Shown: in pieces, positions 9,217-18,073 of the stretch
Layout of the letters: each line of letters starts with the position of its first letter
Position numbering within the stretch: the first letter of the stretch is position 1
Source: an uncultured SAR116 cluster alpha proteobacterium
GTDB taxonomy: Bacteria; Pseudomonadota; Alphaproteobacteria; Puniceispirillales; Marisalimonadaceae
Direction: 5' to 3'
Assembly: GCA_902550555.1 (NCBI GenBank)
Contig: CACCZR010000011.1
Span: 1 to 51,928, forward strand
DNA: 51,928 nucleotides
Notes under the pieces: generated by a model
Databases searched by the model: none
What the model was told of the DNA's origin: nothing
Seen by the model: only the letters and a program-made list of their open reading frames with translations
Program-made: the position numbers and the translations under genes

Positions 9217-9413
9217 CAAAGTGATTCTCTGTAATTAAATAAATTATTTGTTGTGAGGATTAATAATATATAAAAAAAACTTAATAGATTTTTTTTTTTA
9301 ATTACTAAATTATTGATTTTTTTAATAAAAATTCAATTTAATAATTCAGTAATAATATTTTAACAAATTTGAAATATTAACTGTCTACGAATCCAGAAAT
9401 TATGGAGAATCGT

Positions 9414-10214
9414 ATGCTGCAAATTAATAATGTGTGTAAATTTTTTGACCAAGTTAAAGCAGTTAATGAAGTGTCAATAAATGTAGATAAACCTGAAATG
9501 ATAGCTATTATCGGGAGGTCTGGTGCTGGCAAATCTACTTTGCTTAGAACTATAAATAGACTGACGGATGCTAGCTCAGGTGAAATTCTTTTCCAAAATC
9601 AAAATATATTAAATTTGAACAAAAAAGATAAACTCGTATGGCAAAAAAATTGTGCCATGATATTTCAACAATTTAACCTCGTTCCAAGATTAGATGTGCT
9701 TACGAACGTGATGTTGGGCAAATTAAATGAAATGTCCACTATTCGTGCTAGTTTAAAACTTTTTACATCTAAAGAAAGACATACAGCACTAAATTTATTA
9801 GATAAGTTTGGCATGATACAAACAGCTCTACAAAGAGCTGAAACACTCTCTGGTGGCCAGCAACAGAGGGTTGCAATATGCAGAGCTATGATGCAAGAAC
9901 CTAAATTAATTCTTGCCGATGAACCAATAGCCTCATTAGACCCTTTAAATGCAAGGCTTGTAATGGAGGCACTTAGAAAAATTCACGATGAGAAAAAAAT
10001 TACTGTTATTTGTAATCTTCATACCTTGGATACAGCAAAGCAGTATTGCGATCGCATTATTGGAATGCAAAATGGAAGGGTGGTTTTTGATGATTTACCA
10101 TCAAAACTTACTAATAAAAAAGCAAGAGAAATTTACGGTGCAGAGGCTGAGGAAGCTTTTGAAGGCACTATGACATCAGTTTCTTTAGGGCATGCAGAAT
10201 TGAAAACTGCATAA
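9414..10214 (+). CDS. phnC: Phosphonate ABC transporter ATP-binding protein
   Basis: PhnC powers phosphonate import through PhnE with the binding protein PhnD. Walker A is GRSGAGKST at residues 34-42, the Q-loop lies in IFQQFNLV, the signature is LSGGQQQR and Walker B is LILADEP. The ATG at 9414 is preferred because GGAGA at 9404-9408 is correctly placed before it; an in-frame ATG at 9402 is the alternative and would add 4 residues. Length (266) is normal. The 197 bases upstream (9217-9413) are very AT-rich with T-runs and hold no recognisable gene or Pho box; a promoter must be there but none stands out. phnD follows 35 bases later. Confidence 0.95.
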   Translation: MLQINNVCKFFDQVKAVNEVSINVDKPEMIAIIGRSGAGKSTLLRTINRLTDASSGEILFQNQNILNLNKKDKLVWQKNCAMIFQQFNLVPRLDVLTNVMLGKLNEMSTIRASLKLFTSKERHTALNLLDKFGMIQTALQRAETLSGGQQQRVAICRAMMQEPKLILADEPIASLDPLNARLVMEALRKIHDEKKITVICNLHTLDTAKQYCDRIIGMQNGRVVFDDLPSKLTNKKAREIYGAEAEEAFEGTMTSVSLGHAELKTA

Positions 10215-10249
10215 ACATAAGAAAATTTAGGGAAAAAAAGGAGAAAATA

Positions 10250-11215
10250 ATGATAAAAAATCTATTAAAAATGATAACGACATTATCAATGTCACTAGTT
10301 GTATCTAGTGCAGTTGCAGATGGCCATAAAAAATATGACGGTCCTCAAATGCAACTAAGTAAATTACAGCCAGAATTTAGAATTGGTTTTCTTGGTGACG
10401 AGGCTTCACAGGATATTATTGCTAGAAATGGTTGTTTAAAAGACTATATTGAAAAAGCCTACAACGTACCTGCAAAAATGTTCACATTTAAAGATTATGC
10501 AGGAACAATGGAAGCTATGCTAGGTGGAAATCTTGATTATGCATGGTTTGGCTCATCTGGTTATGCTGGTATTTACTTGCAAGATCCAGATGCTGTTGTT
10601 CCAGTTTTAACAAGAATGCAACCAACAGGTGATACTGGATACTATTCAGTAATGGTAGCTAGAAAAGACTCTGGAATAAAATCATTAGATGATTTAAAAG
10701 GTAAGAAGTTGGGTTTCGCTGATCCAAACTCTACATCCGGCTATTTAATTCCATCTATAGAATTACCTGAACTCTATAATGTTGATATTAACACATATTT
10801 TTCTAAAACTCAGTTTTCAGGAGGACATGAAAATAATGTGTTAGCAGTACTTAATGGAGATGTTGATGCTGGTGTAACTTGGGTATCAGGTGTTGGAAAA
10901 TGGGAAGAAGGTTATTCATCTGGAAATTTAAGAAAAATGGTTGATAAAGGTATTTTGAATATGGATGACTTGGTACAAGTATGGTCTTCAAAATTAATTC
11001 CTAACGGTCCAATCGTAATGCCAAAAAAATTACCAAAAGAAGCAAGAGATGTAATGGTTGGTATGAAAAAGTGGATACATAAAAATGATCCTAAATGTAG
11101 CGAAGATGTTGCGAATGGGATTGTAAAAGCTTGGGTGCCTGTTGATCATAGCTTTTACGAAGTAATTGTAAAAGCTAGAAAAGCTAAATTAGAAGCAAAG
11201 AAGAAAAAAGGTTAA
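10250..11215 (+). CDS. phnD: Phosphonate ABC transporter substrate-binding protein
   Basis: The 321-residue protein has a Sec signal peptide of about 24 residues (MIKNLLKMITTLSMS... cleaved after AVA) and the PhnD/SsuA/transferrin-like periplasmic binding fold. The family's phosphonate-site stretches are visible, for example GGNLDYAWFGSSGYAG, the GKKLGFADPNSTSGYL helix start, and LNGDVDAGVTW. It captures phosphonates in the periplasm and delivers them to PhnE. A strong ribosome binding site (AAAGGAGAA) precedes the ATG. A 13-bp stem-loop follows the gene, consistent with binding-protein mRNA being more abundant than permease mRNA. Which phosphonate it prefers cannot be read from the sequence. 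Confidence 0.95.
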   Translation: MIKNLLKMITTLSMSLVVSSAVADGHKKYDGPQMQLSKLQPEFRIGFLGDEASQDIIARNGCLKDYIEKAYNVPAKMFTFKDYAGTMEAMLGGNLDYAWFGSSGYAGIYLQDPDAVVPVLTRMQPTGDTGYYSVMVARKDSGIKSLDDLKGKKLGFADPNSTSGYLIPSIELPELYNVDINTYFSKTQFSGGHENNVLAVLNGDVDAGVTWVSGVGKWEEGYSSGNLRKMVDKGILNMDDLVQVWSSKLIPNGPIVMPKKLPKEARDVMVGMKKWIHKNDPKCSEDVANGIVKAWVPVDHSFYEVIVKARKAKLEAKKKKG

Positions 11216-11235
11216 TTTTAACTAAATAATACAAT

Positions 11236-11267
11236 GAGTTAAAGACGGATCGTGCCGTCTTTAACTC
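11236..11267 (+). terminator. Stem-loop between phnD and phnE1
   Basis: The arms GAGTTAAAGACGG (11236-11248) and CCGTCTTTAACTC (11255-11267) are perfectly complementary over 13 bp with a 6-base loop. Only TTT follows, so it is more likely a partial terminator or an mRNA 3'-end stabiliser for phnCD than a full stop. It lies 20 bases before the phnE1 start codon. Confidence 0.75.
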
Positions 11268-11287
11268 TTTAATTACAGGAATTAAAA

Positions 11288-12142
11288 TTGTCAGATCAAG
11301 TTTTTAATAATTTTCAAAATGTAGAAAAAAATTTGAAAGCCTTAGCTTTTAAACGACTAATTTACTCTTTATTAAGTATTGGTTTCATTATATTTTTATT
11401 TTCTGGTGGTTTAACGATTGCAGAAAATAACAATGCAGGAAGTTTTGAGAGAGGTATTTCAAAATTTTTTGATTATCCAGTTGACCTTTTTAAAGAGGCA
11501 TTTGAATCAGGTTGGACATGGTATAGTTATTTATTAAAATATTTACCTGATTTAATTTCTACTATTAATATGGCGTTTTTCTCAACGTTATTTGGTAGTA
11601 TATTTGCGGTTTTTTTGAGTATATTCGCAAGTAAAAATCTCATAAAAAATAAATATGTTGTGTCATTTTGTAGAAGAACAATGGACATATTAAGGTCATT
11701 TCCTGAAATTGTAATAGCAATGATATTTCTTTATTTGATGGGTAAATCTGAAATCCCAGCAGTTATAGCCATCGTTATTCATACCTCAGGAGCATTAGGG
11801 AAATTATTTTCTGAAGCTATTGAAAATGTAGATTTCAAACCAATAGAAGGTCTTGAATCTTGTGGTTCTTCCTGGTTTCTACGTATAAGATTTGCTGTGT
11901 TACCCCAAGTATTGCCACTATTTATATCTTATTCACTGTTGAGATTAGAAATTAATGTGAGAGCATCTACAATTTTAGGTTTCGTTGGTGCTGGTGGAAT
12001 TGGGGAAGCTTTGTCAACAGTTATCCAATGGAGATATGGTGATGAAATATTAGCTATTATGGCTCTTCTAGTTATTACAATTATTTCTCTAGACTATATC
12101 TCTTCCTATTTAAGAACAAAATTAATTGGAGATAACAAATGA
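11288..12142 (+). CDS. phnE: Phosphonate ABC transporter permease
   Basis: The 284-residue inner-membrane permease has a first membrane helix at about residues 22-45, a short periplasmic part, and about five further helices. The coupling EAA loop is visible as EAIENVDFKPIEGLESCG near residue 180, followed by RASTILGFVGAGGIG, typical of PhnE/MetI-like permeases. It starts at TTG 11288, with AGGA at 11277-11280 correctly spaced; no ATG fits better. It pairs with the second permease, whose ATG overlaps its stop by 4 bases (ATGA). The two probably form a heterodimeric channel with PhnC. Confidence 0.92.
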   Translation: MSDQVFNNFQNVEKNLKALAFKRLIYSLLSIGFIIFLFSGGLTIAENNNAGSFERGISKFFDYPVDLFKEAFESGWTWYSYLLKYLPDLISTINMAFFSTLFGSIFAVFLSIFASKNLIKNKYVVSFCRRTMDILRSFPEIVIAMIFLYLMGKSEIPAVIAIVIHTSGALGKLFSEAIENVDFKPIEGLESCGSSWFLRIRFAVLPQVLPLFISYSLLRLEINVRASTILGFVGAGGIGEALSTVIQWRYGDEILAIMALLVITIISLDYISSYLRTKLIGDNK

Positions 12143-13500
12143 CTAGTGATGTAATATCATCTGAAATTTATTTGAAAGTAAATGCTAATCATAAAAAGCA
12201 CGTTAAAAGTCTCATTATTGCAGGTGTCGTTTTTTCATTATATATTGTAGCAACTTTTCTTCATTTCGACTTAGCTAATATTGCAAAAAAATGGAATTCC
12301 GATAGAGCAGCTATGTTTATTTTAGACACCTATGCTCATAAAGACCACATAACAATGAAATGGAAAAATCCAGAAAAAATTGATGTTCGTTTTGAAGGCG
12401 GTTATAGGCATGTGTATAAAAAAGATCCTGAGTGGTTATCAAGAAATACTACGTCTAAATCTACTGTTGTTAATTTTGATAATGGTGGAAAGTTTATATT
12501 TTTTTCAAATCGTGTTGAAATGAAAGACTGGCCTGATGTTAAAGAAAATTTTATTTTTAAAATTAACTCCAATGGTAAACCTTATGTTGAAGGCTATCAA
12601 GGTAAAGAAGACCTTTTGCCAAATTGGATGAGAGCGACAGAAAACAAGGTTGAAGTTAGACCCTCTCTTTATGAAAGATTACAAGTTTATGGATCTAAAG
12701 TTGAAGTTCACAGATATGAATTAGGCTGGAAATATTTTTGGTTTGACTTTGATAGTCCGCTTTCTGGCAAAGGTTTTTTGGATGGTATTTCACTGATGTT
12801 TAGCGATCAAAGAGTTGATCCACTAAAATCTAATTTTAATCTTGTCATTAATGAATTTTTAGAAAATGAAATATGGCATCATAATACAGTCTTATTCGCT
12901 ATGGTTGAAACATTATTAATGGCTATTTTAGGGACATTCATAGCTTCAATATTTGGACTACCTTTGGCATTCATGGCAGCATACAACGTAACTCCATTTG
13001 CATCATTAAGGTTTTTTTTAAGAAGAATATTCGATCTTCTTAGAGGAATAGATATGTTGATTTGGAGTCTAATTTTTCTAAGAGCTTTTGGTCCTGGATT
13101 GTTTACGGGAATATTTGCAATCGCATTTACTGACACTGGAACCTTAGGAAAGTTAATGTCTGAGGCTATAGAGAATACTGACAAAAAGGAAAAAGAAGGC
13201 ATTCAATCAACAGGTGCTAACAAAACTTTACAACATAGATTTGGTATTATACCGCAGATCTTACCAATTTTTATCTCACAAAGTCTTTATTATTTGGAAT
13301 CAAATACTCGAGCAGCTGTAATAATTGGCGCCATGGGCGCTGGGGGTATAGGATTACATTTCCTTGGTGCTCTTATGACGGGTAATGACTTTGAAAATGT
13401 TGGGTATATGGCATTACTTGTTCTTATAGCAGTAATGTTAATTGATACTCTATCATCACGGTTAAGAAGGTTTTTAATTGGAATAGAAGAAAAAAAATAA
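12139..13500 (+). CDS. phnE: Second phosphonate permease with a large N-terminal extension
   Basis: The C-terminal 240 residues are a PhnE-type permease: TLLMAILGTFIAS helix, coupling loop EAIENTDKKEKEGIQSTGA, and NTRAAVIIGAMGAGGIG. The protein has 453 residues where a usual PhnE has about 260-290. The extra part, about residues 50-215, follows one membrane helix (residues 25-45) and is soluble, with many aromatic and charged residues, so it should be periplasmic. Its role is unknown; it could help docking of PhnD. Translation is coupled to phnE1 by an ATGA overlap. The permease assignment is firm. Confidence 0.9.
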   Translation: MTSDVISSEIYLKVNANHKKHVKSLIIAGVVFSLYIVATFLHFDLANIAKKWNSDRAAMFILDTYAHKDHITMKWKNPEKIDVRFEGGYRHVYKKDPEWLSRNTTSKSTVVNFDNGGKFIFFSNRVEMKDWPDVKENFIFKINSNGKPYVEGYQGKEDLLPNWMRATENKVEVRPSLYERLQVYGSKVEVHRYELGWKYFWFDFDSPLSGKGFLDGISLMFSDQRVDPLKSNFNLVINEFLENEIWHHNTVLFAMVETLLMAILGTFIASIFGLPLAFMAAYNVTPFASLRFFLRRIFDLLRGIDMLIWSLIFLRAFGPGLFTGIFAIAFTDTGTLGKLMSEAIENTDKKEKEGIQSTGANKTLQHRFGIIPQILPIFISQSLYYLESNTRAAVIIGAMGAGGIGLHFLGALMTGNDFENVGYMALLVLIAVMLIDTLSSRLRRFLIGIEEKK

Positions 13501-13510
13501 AGGAGTAATT

Positions 13511-13978
13511 ATGTATAAAATATTATTAACTATTTCGTTTTTCTTAATATCAAATCTTGCTTATGCAGAAAATAAAGAACTTAAAGAATTAAGCAATGAA
13601 GCAGAAAAGCAAGAAGCTGGAAAACTTGTTAATACCGAGGAAATATTTAAAAAATTAACTGAAAAATGTGATGAAACAGATGTTTTAGTATTAAGGGCAA
13701 GAATAAGGCTTGAACTCCCAAGAATTGATAAAAATACCGCCTCTGAAGTTGAGAAAATGATGATGAATGGTCTTGAATTATGTTCAGAAAAAAAAATAGA
13801 TGAAGCAAAAAAATTGTTAACTTCAGCTTATAAAAAAGCTCAAGATGCAGCATCTATTAAATTCGGCCAGCAAGGAACAGGGGCAATAAAAGGCGTGAAG
13901 ATGTCTGATACGACTAAAGCACTTACTAAAGATGGTTCAATTGATAATGAAAAAAAACCTTGGTGGAAATTTTGGTAA
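13511..13978 (+). CDS. Small secreted helical protein of unknown function in the phn operon
   Basis: The 155-residue protein has a clear signal peptide (cleavage after AYA, about residue 19). The mature part is Lys/Glu/Ala-rich and probably all helical, with two cysteines (CDET and LCSE) that could form a periplasmic disulfide. It ends with the aromatic WWKFW. AAGGAG precedes the ATG by 6 bases and the gene starts 10 bases after phnE2, so it is part of the transporter operon. I do not recognise the family. A periplasmic accessory role next to PhnD and the PhnE2 extension is the simplest inference. Confidence 0.75.
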   Translation: MYKILLTISFFLISNLAYAENKELKELSNEAEKQEAGKLVNTEEIFKKLTEKCDETDVLVLRARIRLELPRIDKNTASEVEKMMMNGLELCSEKKIDEAKKLLTSAYKKAQDAASIKFGQQGTGAIKGVKMSDTTKALTKDGSIDNEKKPWWKFW

Positions 13979-14015
13979 AATTTCTATGATCTTGAGATAG
14001 TGAGTTTTTTTAAAT

Positions 14016-14942
14016 ATGATGTTACGTCCATTTAGCAAAAGTGGTTCTTTTTATAAAGGGAACTTGCATGGGCACAGCTCGAATTCAGATGGTAAATTTA
14101 GTGTTAGTGAAGTTATAGACGCCTATAAAAAAAGAGGTTACGACTTTACTTGTATTTCAGATCATCTATGGATTGACAATCGATTTTGTGCTGAAACTGT
14201 TACAGATGCATCTAAATACAACACTCATGATTTTATAGCAATTAATAGTGCAGAGCTTCACACAAGAGGAAAAAAATATGACAAAGAAAATTTGTGGCAT
14301 CTTGTTGCAAATGGTTTGAGCAAAGATTTTAAACCTTCCAACGATGAAGAAAATATTCAAGATTTAATTAAAAGAGCTAAAGGAGATGGTGCCTTTATTT
14401 CAATAGCTCACCCTGAATGGTACAGTTTAACTTTTGATGAAGCGATTATGTTAAAAGATTGTCATAGTGTGGAGATATATAATCATGCGTCAACAGTAAA
14501 ATGTAATAGAGGCAGTGGAATCTATATTGCTGATTTTTTATTGAATGAAAACGTTAAAACTTTGCTTACCTCAACTGACGACTCACACTCTTTAGAAGAA
14601 GATGCTTATGGAGGTTGGGTTTTTGTTAAAACTAAAGAGTTAAATGAAAAAAAAATTTTAAAATCTTTAATCAAAGGTGATTACTATTCATCAACTGGAG
14701 TAGTTATTTATGAAGTAAAGCTTGAAAATCGTTTGTTAAAACTTAAATTTTCTTCTTCTAATAATATTATGGTTTCAGGTGCTGGTCACACTAATATATC
14801 TTCGCATGGTTATAATTTAACGAACGCAGAACTTGATCTTGAAAATTTTGATTCACCTTTTTTCAGAATTACAATTTCTAACCAATTTGGCAAATATGCG
14901 TGGACAAATCCATATTGGTTCAATGAATTAGACTTAGATTAG
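14016..14942 (+). CDS. PHP-domain metal-dependent phosphoesterase; candidate PhnP replacement
   Basis: The 308-residue protein has the PHP metal site in order: H18 and H20 (LHGHSS), D25, H50 (ISDH), E80 and H82 (SAELH), an AHPEW motif near residue 130 and a late DDSH. That is the trinuclear-site ligand set of PHP phosphoesterases. A PHP enzyme of the C-P lyase pathway (PhnPP) is known to hydrolyse 5-phosphoribosyl 1,2-cyclic phosphate. No phnP is present in this island, so this gene is a good candidate for that step. It follows the small secreted protein by 37 bases and its stop touches the next start. The PHP fold is firm; the substrate is inferred from context. Confidence 0.85.
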   Translation: MMLRPFSKSGSFYKGNLHGHSSNSDGKFSVSEVIDAYKKRGYDFTCISDHLWIDNRFCAETVTDASKYNTHDFIAINSAELHTRGKKYDKENLWHLVANGLSKDFKPSNDEENIQDLIKRAKGDGAFISIAHPEWYSLTFDEAIMLKDCHSVEIYNHASTVKCNRGSGIYIADFLLNENVKTLLTSTDDSHSLEEDAYGGWVFVKTKELNEKKILKSLIKGDYYSSTGVVIYEVKLENRLLKLKFSSSNNIMVSGAGHTNISSHGYNLTNAELDLENFDSPFFRITISNQFGKYAWTNPYWFNELDLD

Positions 14943-14944
14943 TG

Positions 14945-15559
14945 ATGGTTAAATTATTAGAAAAAAAAGCAATTATCCATGCAGATTGTGAGATAAATGG
15001 TTCAAAATTTGGTAAATATACTGAAGTTGGTTGTGGTTCAATTATTTTAAATTCAAATTTTGGTGATTATTCATATTGCACTAGGTACTGCGATATTGCT
15101 AATACTGAAATAAAAAAATTTTCAAACATTGCAAGCTTTGTCAGAATAGGCCCTACAGATCATCCAATGGAAAAAGCAAGCCTTCATCATTTTTTATATA
15201 GATCTAATGATTATTGGGATGAAAAAAAAATAGATGAACAATTCTTTAAAAAAAGATTTTCAAGAAAAACTATTATTGGTCATGACACTTGGATAGGTCA
15301 CGGTGCCATAATCAAACCAGAAATCGTAATAGGAGATGGTGCTATTGTAGGTGCAGGTTCAGTAGTAACAAAAAATGTAGAAGATTATACTATCGTAGCA
15401 GGAAATCCTGCTAAGACAATAAGACGAAGGTTTTCAGAAAAAGTTGCAATACAGTTATCTGGCATTCAATGGTGGAACTGGTCTCATAAAGAATTAGGAT
15501 CTGCCTTAGATGATTTTAGAAATCTAAGTATTGAAGATTTTATAGAAAAATATAAATAG
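14945..15559 (+). CDS. Hexapeptide-repeat acyltransferase of phosphonate clusters
   Basis: The 204-residue left-handed beta-helix protein resembles the xenobiotic/streptogramin acetyltransferase group: GPTDHPMEKASLHHF (catalytic His region), HDTWIGHGAII and GAGSVVTKNVEDYTIVAGNPAK. A transferase-hexapeptide subfamily with this arrangement recurs in C-P lyase operons and is thought to acylate a phosphonate or an intermediate, but the reaction is not established. A GTG at 14942 overlaps the PHP stop and the ATG at 14945 follows at once; ATG is taken. It ends one base from the stop of the convergent phnM paralogue, with no terminator between them. Confidence 0.87.
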   Translation: MVKLLEKKAIIHADCEINGSKFGKYTEVGCGSIILNSNFGDYSYCTRYCDIANTEIKKFSNIASFVRIGPTDHPMEKASLHHFLYRSNDYWDEKKIDEQFFKKRFSRKTIIGHDTWIGHGAIIKPEIVIGDGAIVGAGSVVTKNVEDYTIVAGNPAKTIRRRFSEKVAIQLSGIQWWNWSHKELGSALDDFRNLSIEDFIEKYK

Positions 15560-15560
15560 A

Positions 15561-16775
15561 TTAAGATACTGAATTAGATGATTTAATAAACCTGTCAGCA
15601 GCGTTTTTAGAAACGTTGGCAATCTCTCCTTTGCAAATAGTTGCTTCTATCTCTCTTGTTTTCGGGTTAATTACAACCAAATCTGCATAGTTATTAACTT
15701 TGATAGTTCCTCTTTTATCGATATTTAATGCCTTAGCAGGATTTTCTGATATTAATGCCCATGCATTTTCAATAGAACAAATTTTATGATCCAATAAATA
15801 CCAAATTGACTGTAATAGTGAGGGGTAATAATAATCTGATACAAGGATATTACAGTATCCTAATCTTAATAGTTCTAGGGTAGATACATTCCCATTATGC
15901 GATCCACCTCTAACTAGGTTAGGTGCACCCATTATTACACATTCGTTGTTTGAGAATGCTTCTTTAGCAGCTAAAATCGTTGTTGGAAATTCACAAATTT
16001 TTGCACCAAAACTTCTAAACCATTTCCTATCTTTAATGTTTTCATCATCATGTGAACCAAAATTAATATTTTTTGAAATTAGAAAATCGCTTAATATTTT
16101 CAAACTATGACTTACTTGCTTTTCTTTTGAAACTCGATAACGAACTATATTTTCAAGTTCACTATTCTTAAGAGACATTTTATTAGCCCATACAGAAAAT
16201 GCGAATGGTTTATTTTTAATTTTATCTAGAGCATCTGGAATATGATTATTGAACACAACATAGTTAAGATTATATTTTTTTATTAAATTAATAAGCTCTT
16301 GAACTTTTTCTACTAGGTGTGTCTCATATCTTATCTGAATATCAATATTCGTAATCATAGATTGTTTGTATTTATTTAAATTTTCTAGAAATGTTTTAGC
16401 ATACTCTGGGCTTCTCACTTTTCCTTCCCAACTAAAACTGCATGCTAAGTAAGCCATTGTAATTCCATTTATAGATAGCTCTTTATCAACAATTTTTAGC
16501 GATTCACTTATATCAAAACTTACACCTGGTCTAGGAAACAATTGTCTTTCAAAGCCATCTCCATGCAAATCTATTATTCCAGGTAATACCCAAAAACCTG
16601 TCAAATCTACAACTGGATAACTTTTTTTCAAATTTTCTAATTTTTTGTTAGCTTCAATTGATGAGATAAAGTCATCTTCAATTGTCAAAGTCCCTGACTG
16701 CATTTGACAGTTATGTAAAATTTTTGCTCCGTGTAAAATGTACCCTGAGGTATTAACTGATTTAAAATGGTTCAT
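15561..16775 (-). CDS. phnM: PhnM-family amidohydrolase paralogue (HGDGFER type)
   Basis: The 404-residue protein belongs to the PhnM branch of the amidohydrolases. PhnM removes pyrophosphate from ribose 1-phosphonate 5-triphosphate. The metal region reads DLHGDGFERQLFPRPGV (about residues 69-85), where the other island PhnM has [16 protein letters not shown] later NFGSHDDEN and [18 protein letters not shown] are shared by both. The HGD form is the PhnM-like subfamily known from rhizobia and relatives. It is downstream of phnF on the minus strand, with 52 bases between, so it is probably under PhnF control. It is either a second diphosphatase or an enzyme for a variant substrate. It is not degraded. 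Confidence 0.85.
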   Translation of the reverse strand: MNHFKSVNTSGYILHGAKILHNCQMQSGTLTIEDDFISSIEANKKLENLKKSYPVVDLTGFWVLPGIIDLHGDGFERQLFPRPGVSFDISESLKIVDKELSINGITMAYLACSFSWEGKVRSPEYAKTFLENLNKYKQSMITNIDIQIRYETHLVEKVQELINLIKKYNLNYVVFNNHIPDALDKIKNKPFAFSVWANKMSLKNSELENIVRYRVSKEKQVSHSLKILSDFLISKNINFGSHDDENIKDRKWFRSFGAKICEFPTTILAAKEAFSNNECVIMGAPNLVRGGSHNGNVSTLELLRLGYCNILVSDYYYPSLLQSIWYLLDHKICSIENAWALISENPAKALNIDKRGTIKVNNYADLVVINPKTREIEATICKGEIANVSKNAADRFIKSSNSVS

Positions 16776-16827
16776 TAGTTGTAATTAGCTTGTTTTTATG
16801 AAATTTTTATTACAAATATTAAAATAT

Positions 16828-17526
16828 TTAATTTTCTAATGCTAATTGAATTCGCTCCCCTACAAACCATGTTTGACTATACTCTATTGGAATGAGATTT
16901 AGATCTTGGTTAATGTATGTTGTTTTAAGGAGAGGGCTATTTATCTTACAATGAAGTAAATTAGCTTGAATACTGTCAGCCTGTTCTGCAGTCACAAGAG
17001 TATTTTTTCTAAAAAAATCATTTACGCCTAATATTTTAAGTGTTTTTGTTATTGATAATTGTTTTTGAAATATATCAAAAAAATCAGGAAATCTTTTATT
17101 AGATATTACTCTCTTAGTTTTAATTGATGGAACGTTGTTAATTTTTCCTATTGTTTCAATTAAAAGAATTTCATGTTTTGAATTTATTTCTAAATTTTTT
17201 GCCTCTATTTTTGAAGCTTTTCTAATTTCTGACCTAAGTATAGTTGTTTCGGGAACATAGTTTTCGTTTAAAATATTTTGAGAAAATCTTACTCTTTTTC
17301 CAATCTTATATTTAAATCTATTATCATGGACAATTATACCAGACCCTCTTTTAGAAAATAAAATTCCTTCATTTTTTAAAAGTTGCAAAGATCTTCTTAT
17401 TGTATGTCGATTTACCCCAAATCTTTTTGAGAGAACCTTTTCAGAAGGTAACTTCTCACCTGGTTTATATAAGTTATTACTGAGATCTTTTTTTAAAGAT
17501 TCATATATTTGATAATAAATAGACAT
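16828..17526 (-). CDS. phnF: GntR/HutC-family phosphonate regulator
   Basis: The 232-residue protein has an N-terminal winged helix of GntR type (IYYQIYESLKKDL, then KLPSEKVLSKRFGVNRHTIRRSLQLL) and a C-terminal UTRA effector domain, as in PhnF. The ATG at 17526 gives the expected N-terminus; the frame is open for 9 more codons, to 17553. It is read divergently from phnG over a 106-base gap containing repeated GTATAG motifs. Known PhnF proteins repress phn genes until an effector or phosphate limitation releases them. Here it probably controls both phnG onward and its own unit with the phnM paralogue. Confidence 0.88.
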   Translation of the reverse strand: MSIYYQIYESLKKDLSNNLYKPGEKLPSEKVLSKRFGVNRHTIRRSLQLLKNEGILFSKRGSGIIVHDNRFKYKIGKRVRFSQNILNENYVPETTILRSEIRKASKIEAKNLEINSKHEILLIETIGKINNVPSIKTKRVISNKRFPDFFDIFQKQLSITKTLKILGVNDFFRKNTLVTAEQADSIQANLLHCKINSPLLKTTYINQDLNLIPIEYSQTWFVGERIQLALEN

Positions 17527-17561
17527 AAAATTTATGTAACAAAACTTTAACAAAAATAATG

Positions 17562-17618
17562 TTGTGCAATTAATATAACATAACTATATTAAATTAAAAG
17601 TTGTATAGTTGTATAGTA
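17562..17618 (+). promoter_or_regulatory. phnG promoter and candidate PhnF operator
   Basis: TTGTGC (17562-17567) and TATATT (17585-17590) with a 17-base spacer form a plausible promoter toward phnG. Just downstream of the expected start point are the tandem motifs GTATAGTT and GTATAGTA (17603-17618). AACTATA (17582-17588), overlapping the -10, is the inverted copy of TATAGTT (17604-17610). Such a placement would let PhnF block polymerase. Repeats are seen; promoter use and binding are inferred. Confidence 0.5.
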
Positions 17619-17632
17619 AAGACATATTTATA

Positions 17633-18073
17633 ATGATTGAAAAAAGAAAATCTTGGATGAGTTTGTTAGCAATATCTGATCAGAATGATTTGCTAAATCT
17701 TTGGGATCAAAAAAAAATAAAAATTTCTTATGAATGGCTAAGACAACCTGAGATTGGTAGCATAATGGCCCAAGGGAAAATGGGTGTTACTGGTGATAAA
17801 TTTAATATTGGCGAGGTCACAATAACTAGATGCTCCGTAAAATTAGATTGTGGTACAATTGGTCATAGTTATGTTCAAGGAAGAAGTAAAAGAAAAGCTG
17901 AAATAAGCGCTGTATGTGATGCTCTTTTACAGACTAAAATGTTCAAGGAAGTTAATGAAAATATCATAATTCCCTTAGAAAAAATTAAAAAAGATAAAAG
18001 AGATAAAATTCTTTCAAAAGCTGAAGCTACTAAGGTTGATTTTTTTACTTTGGTAAGAGGAGAGAGTGATTAA
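17633..18073 (+). CDS. phnG: C-P lyase core subunit PhnG
   Basis: PhnG is part of the PhnGHIJ complex; with PhnI and PhnH it forms the ribose 1-phosphonate triphosphate nucleosidase step. The 146-residue protein from the ATG at 17633 starts with the family-like WMSLLAIS and carries GEVTITRCSVKL and GTIGHSYVQGRSKRKAEISA, typical of PhnG. The frame is open back to a TTG at 17609 (8 more residues), but the ATG start matches family N-termini. Its stop overlaps the phnH start (TAATG at 18071-18075), so the two are coupled. Confidence 0.93.
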   Translation: MIEKRKSWMSLLAISDQNDLLNLWDQKKIKISYEWLRQPEIGSIMAQGKMGVTGDKFNIGEVTITRCSVKLDCGTIGHSYVQGRSKRKAEISAVCDALLQTKMFKEVNENIIIPLEKIKKDKRDKILSKAEATKVDFFTLVRGESD

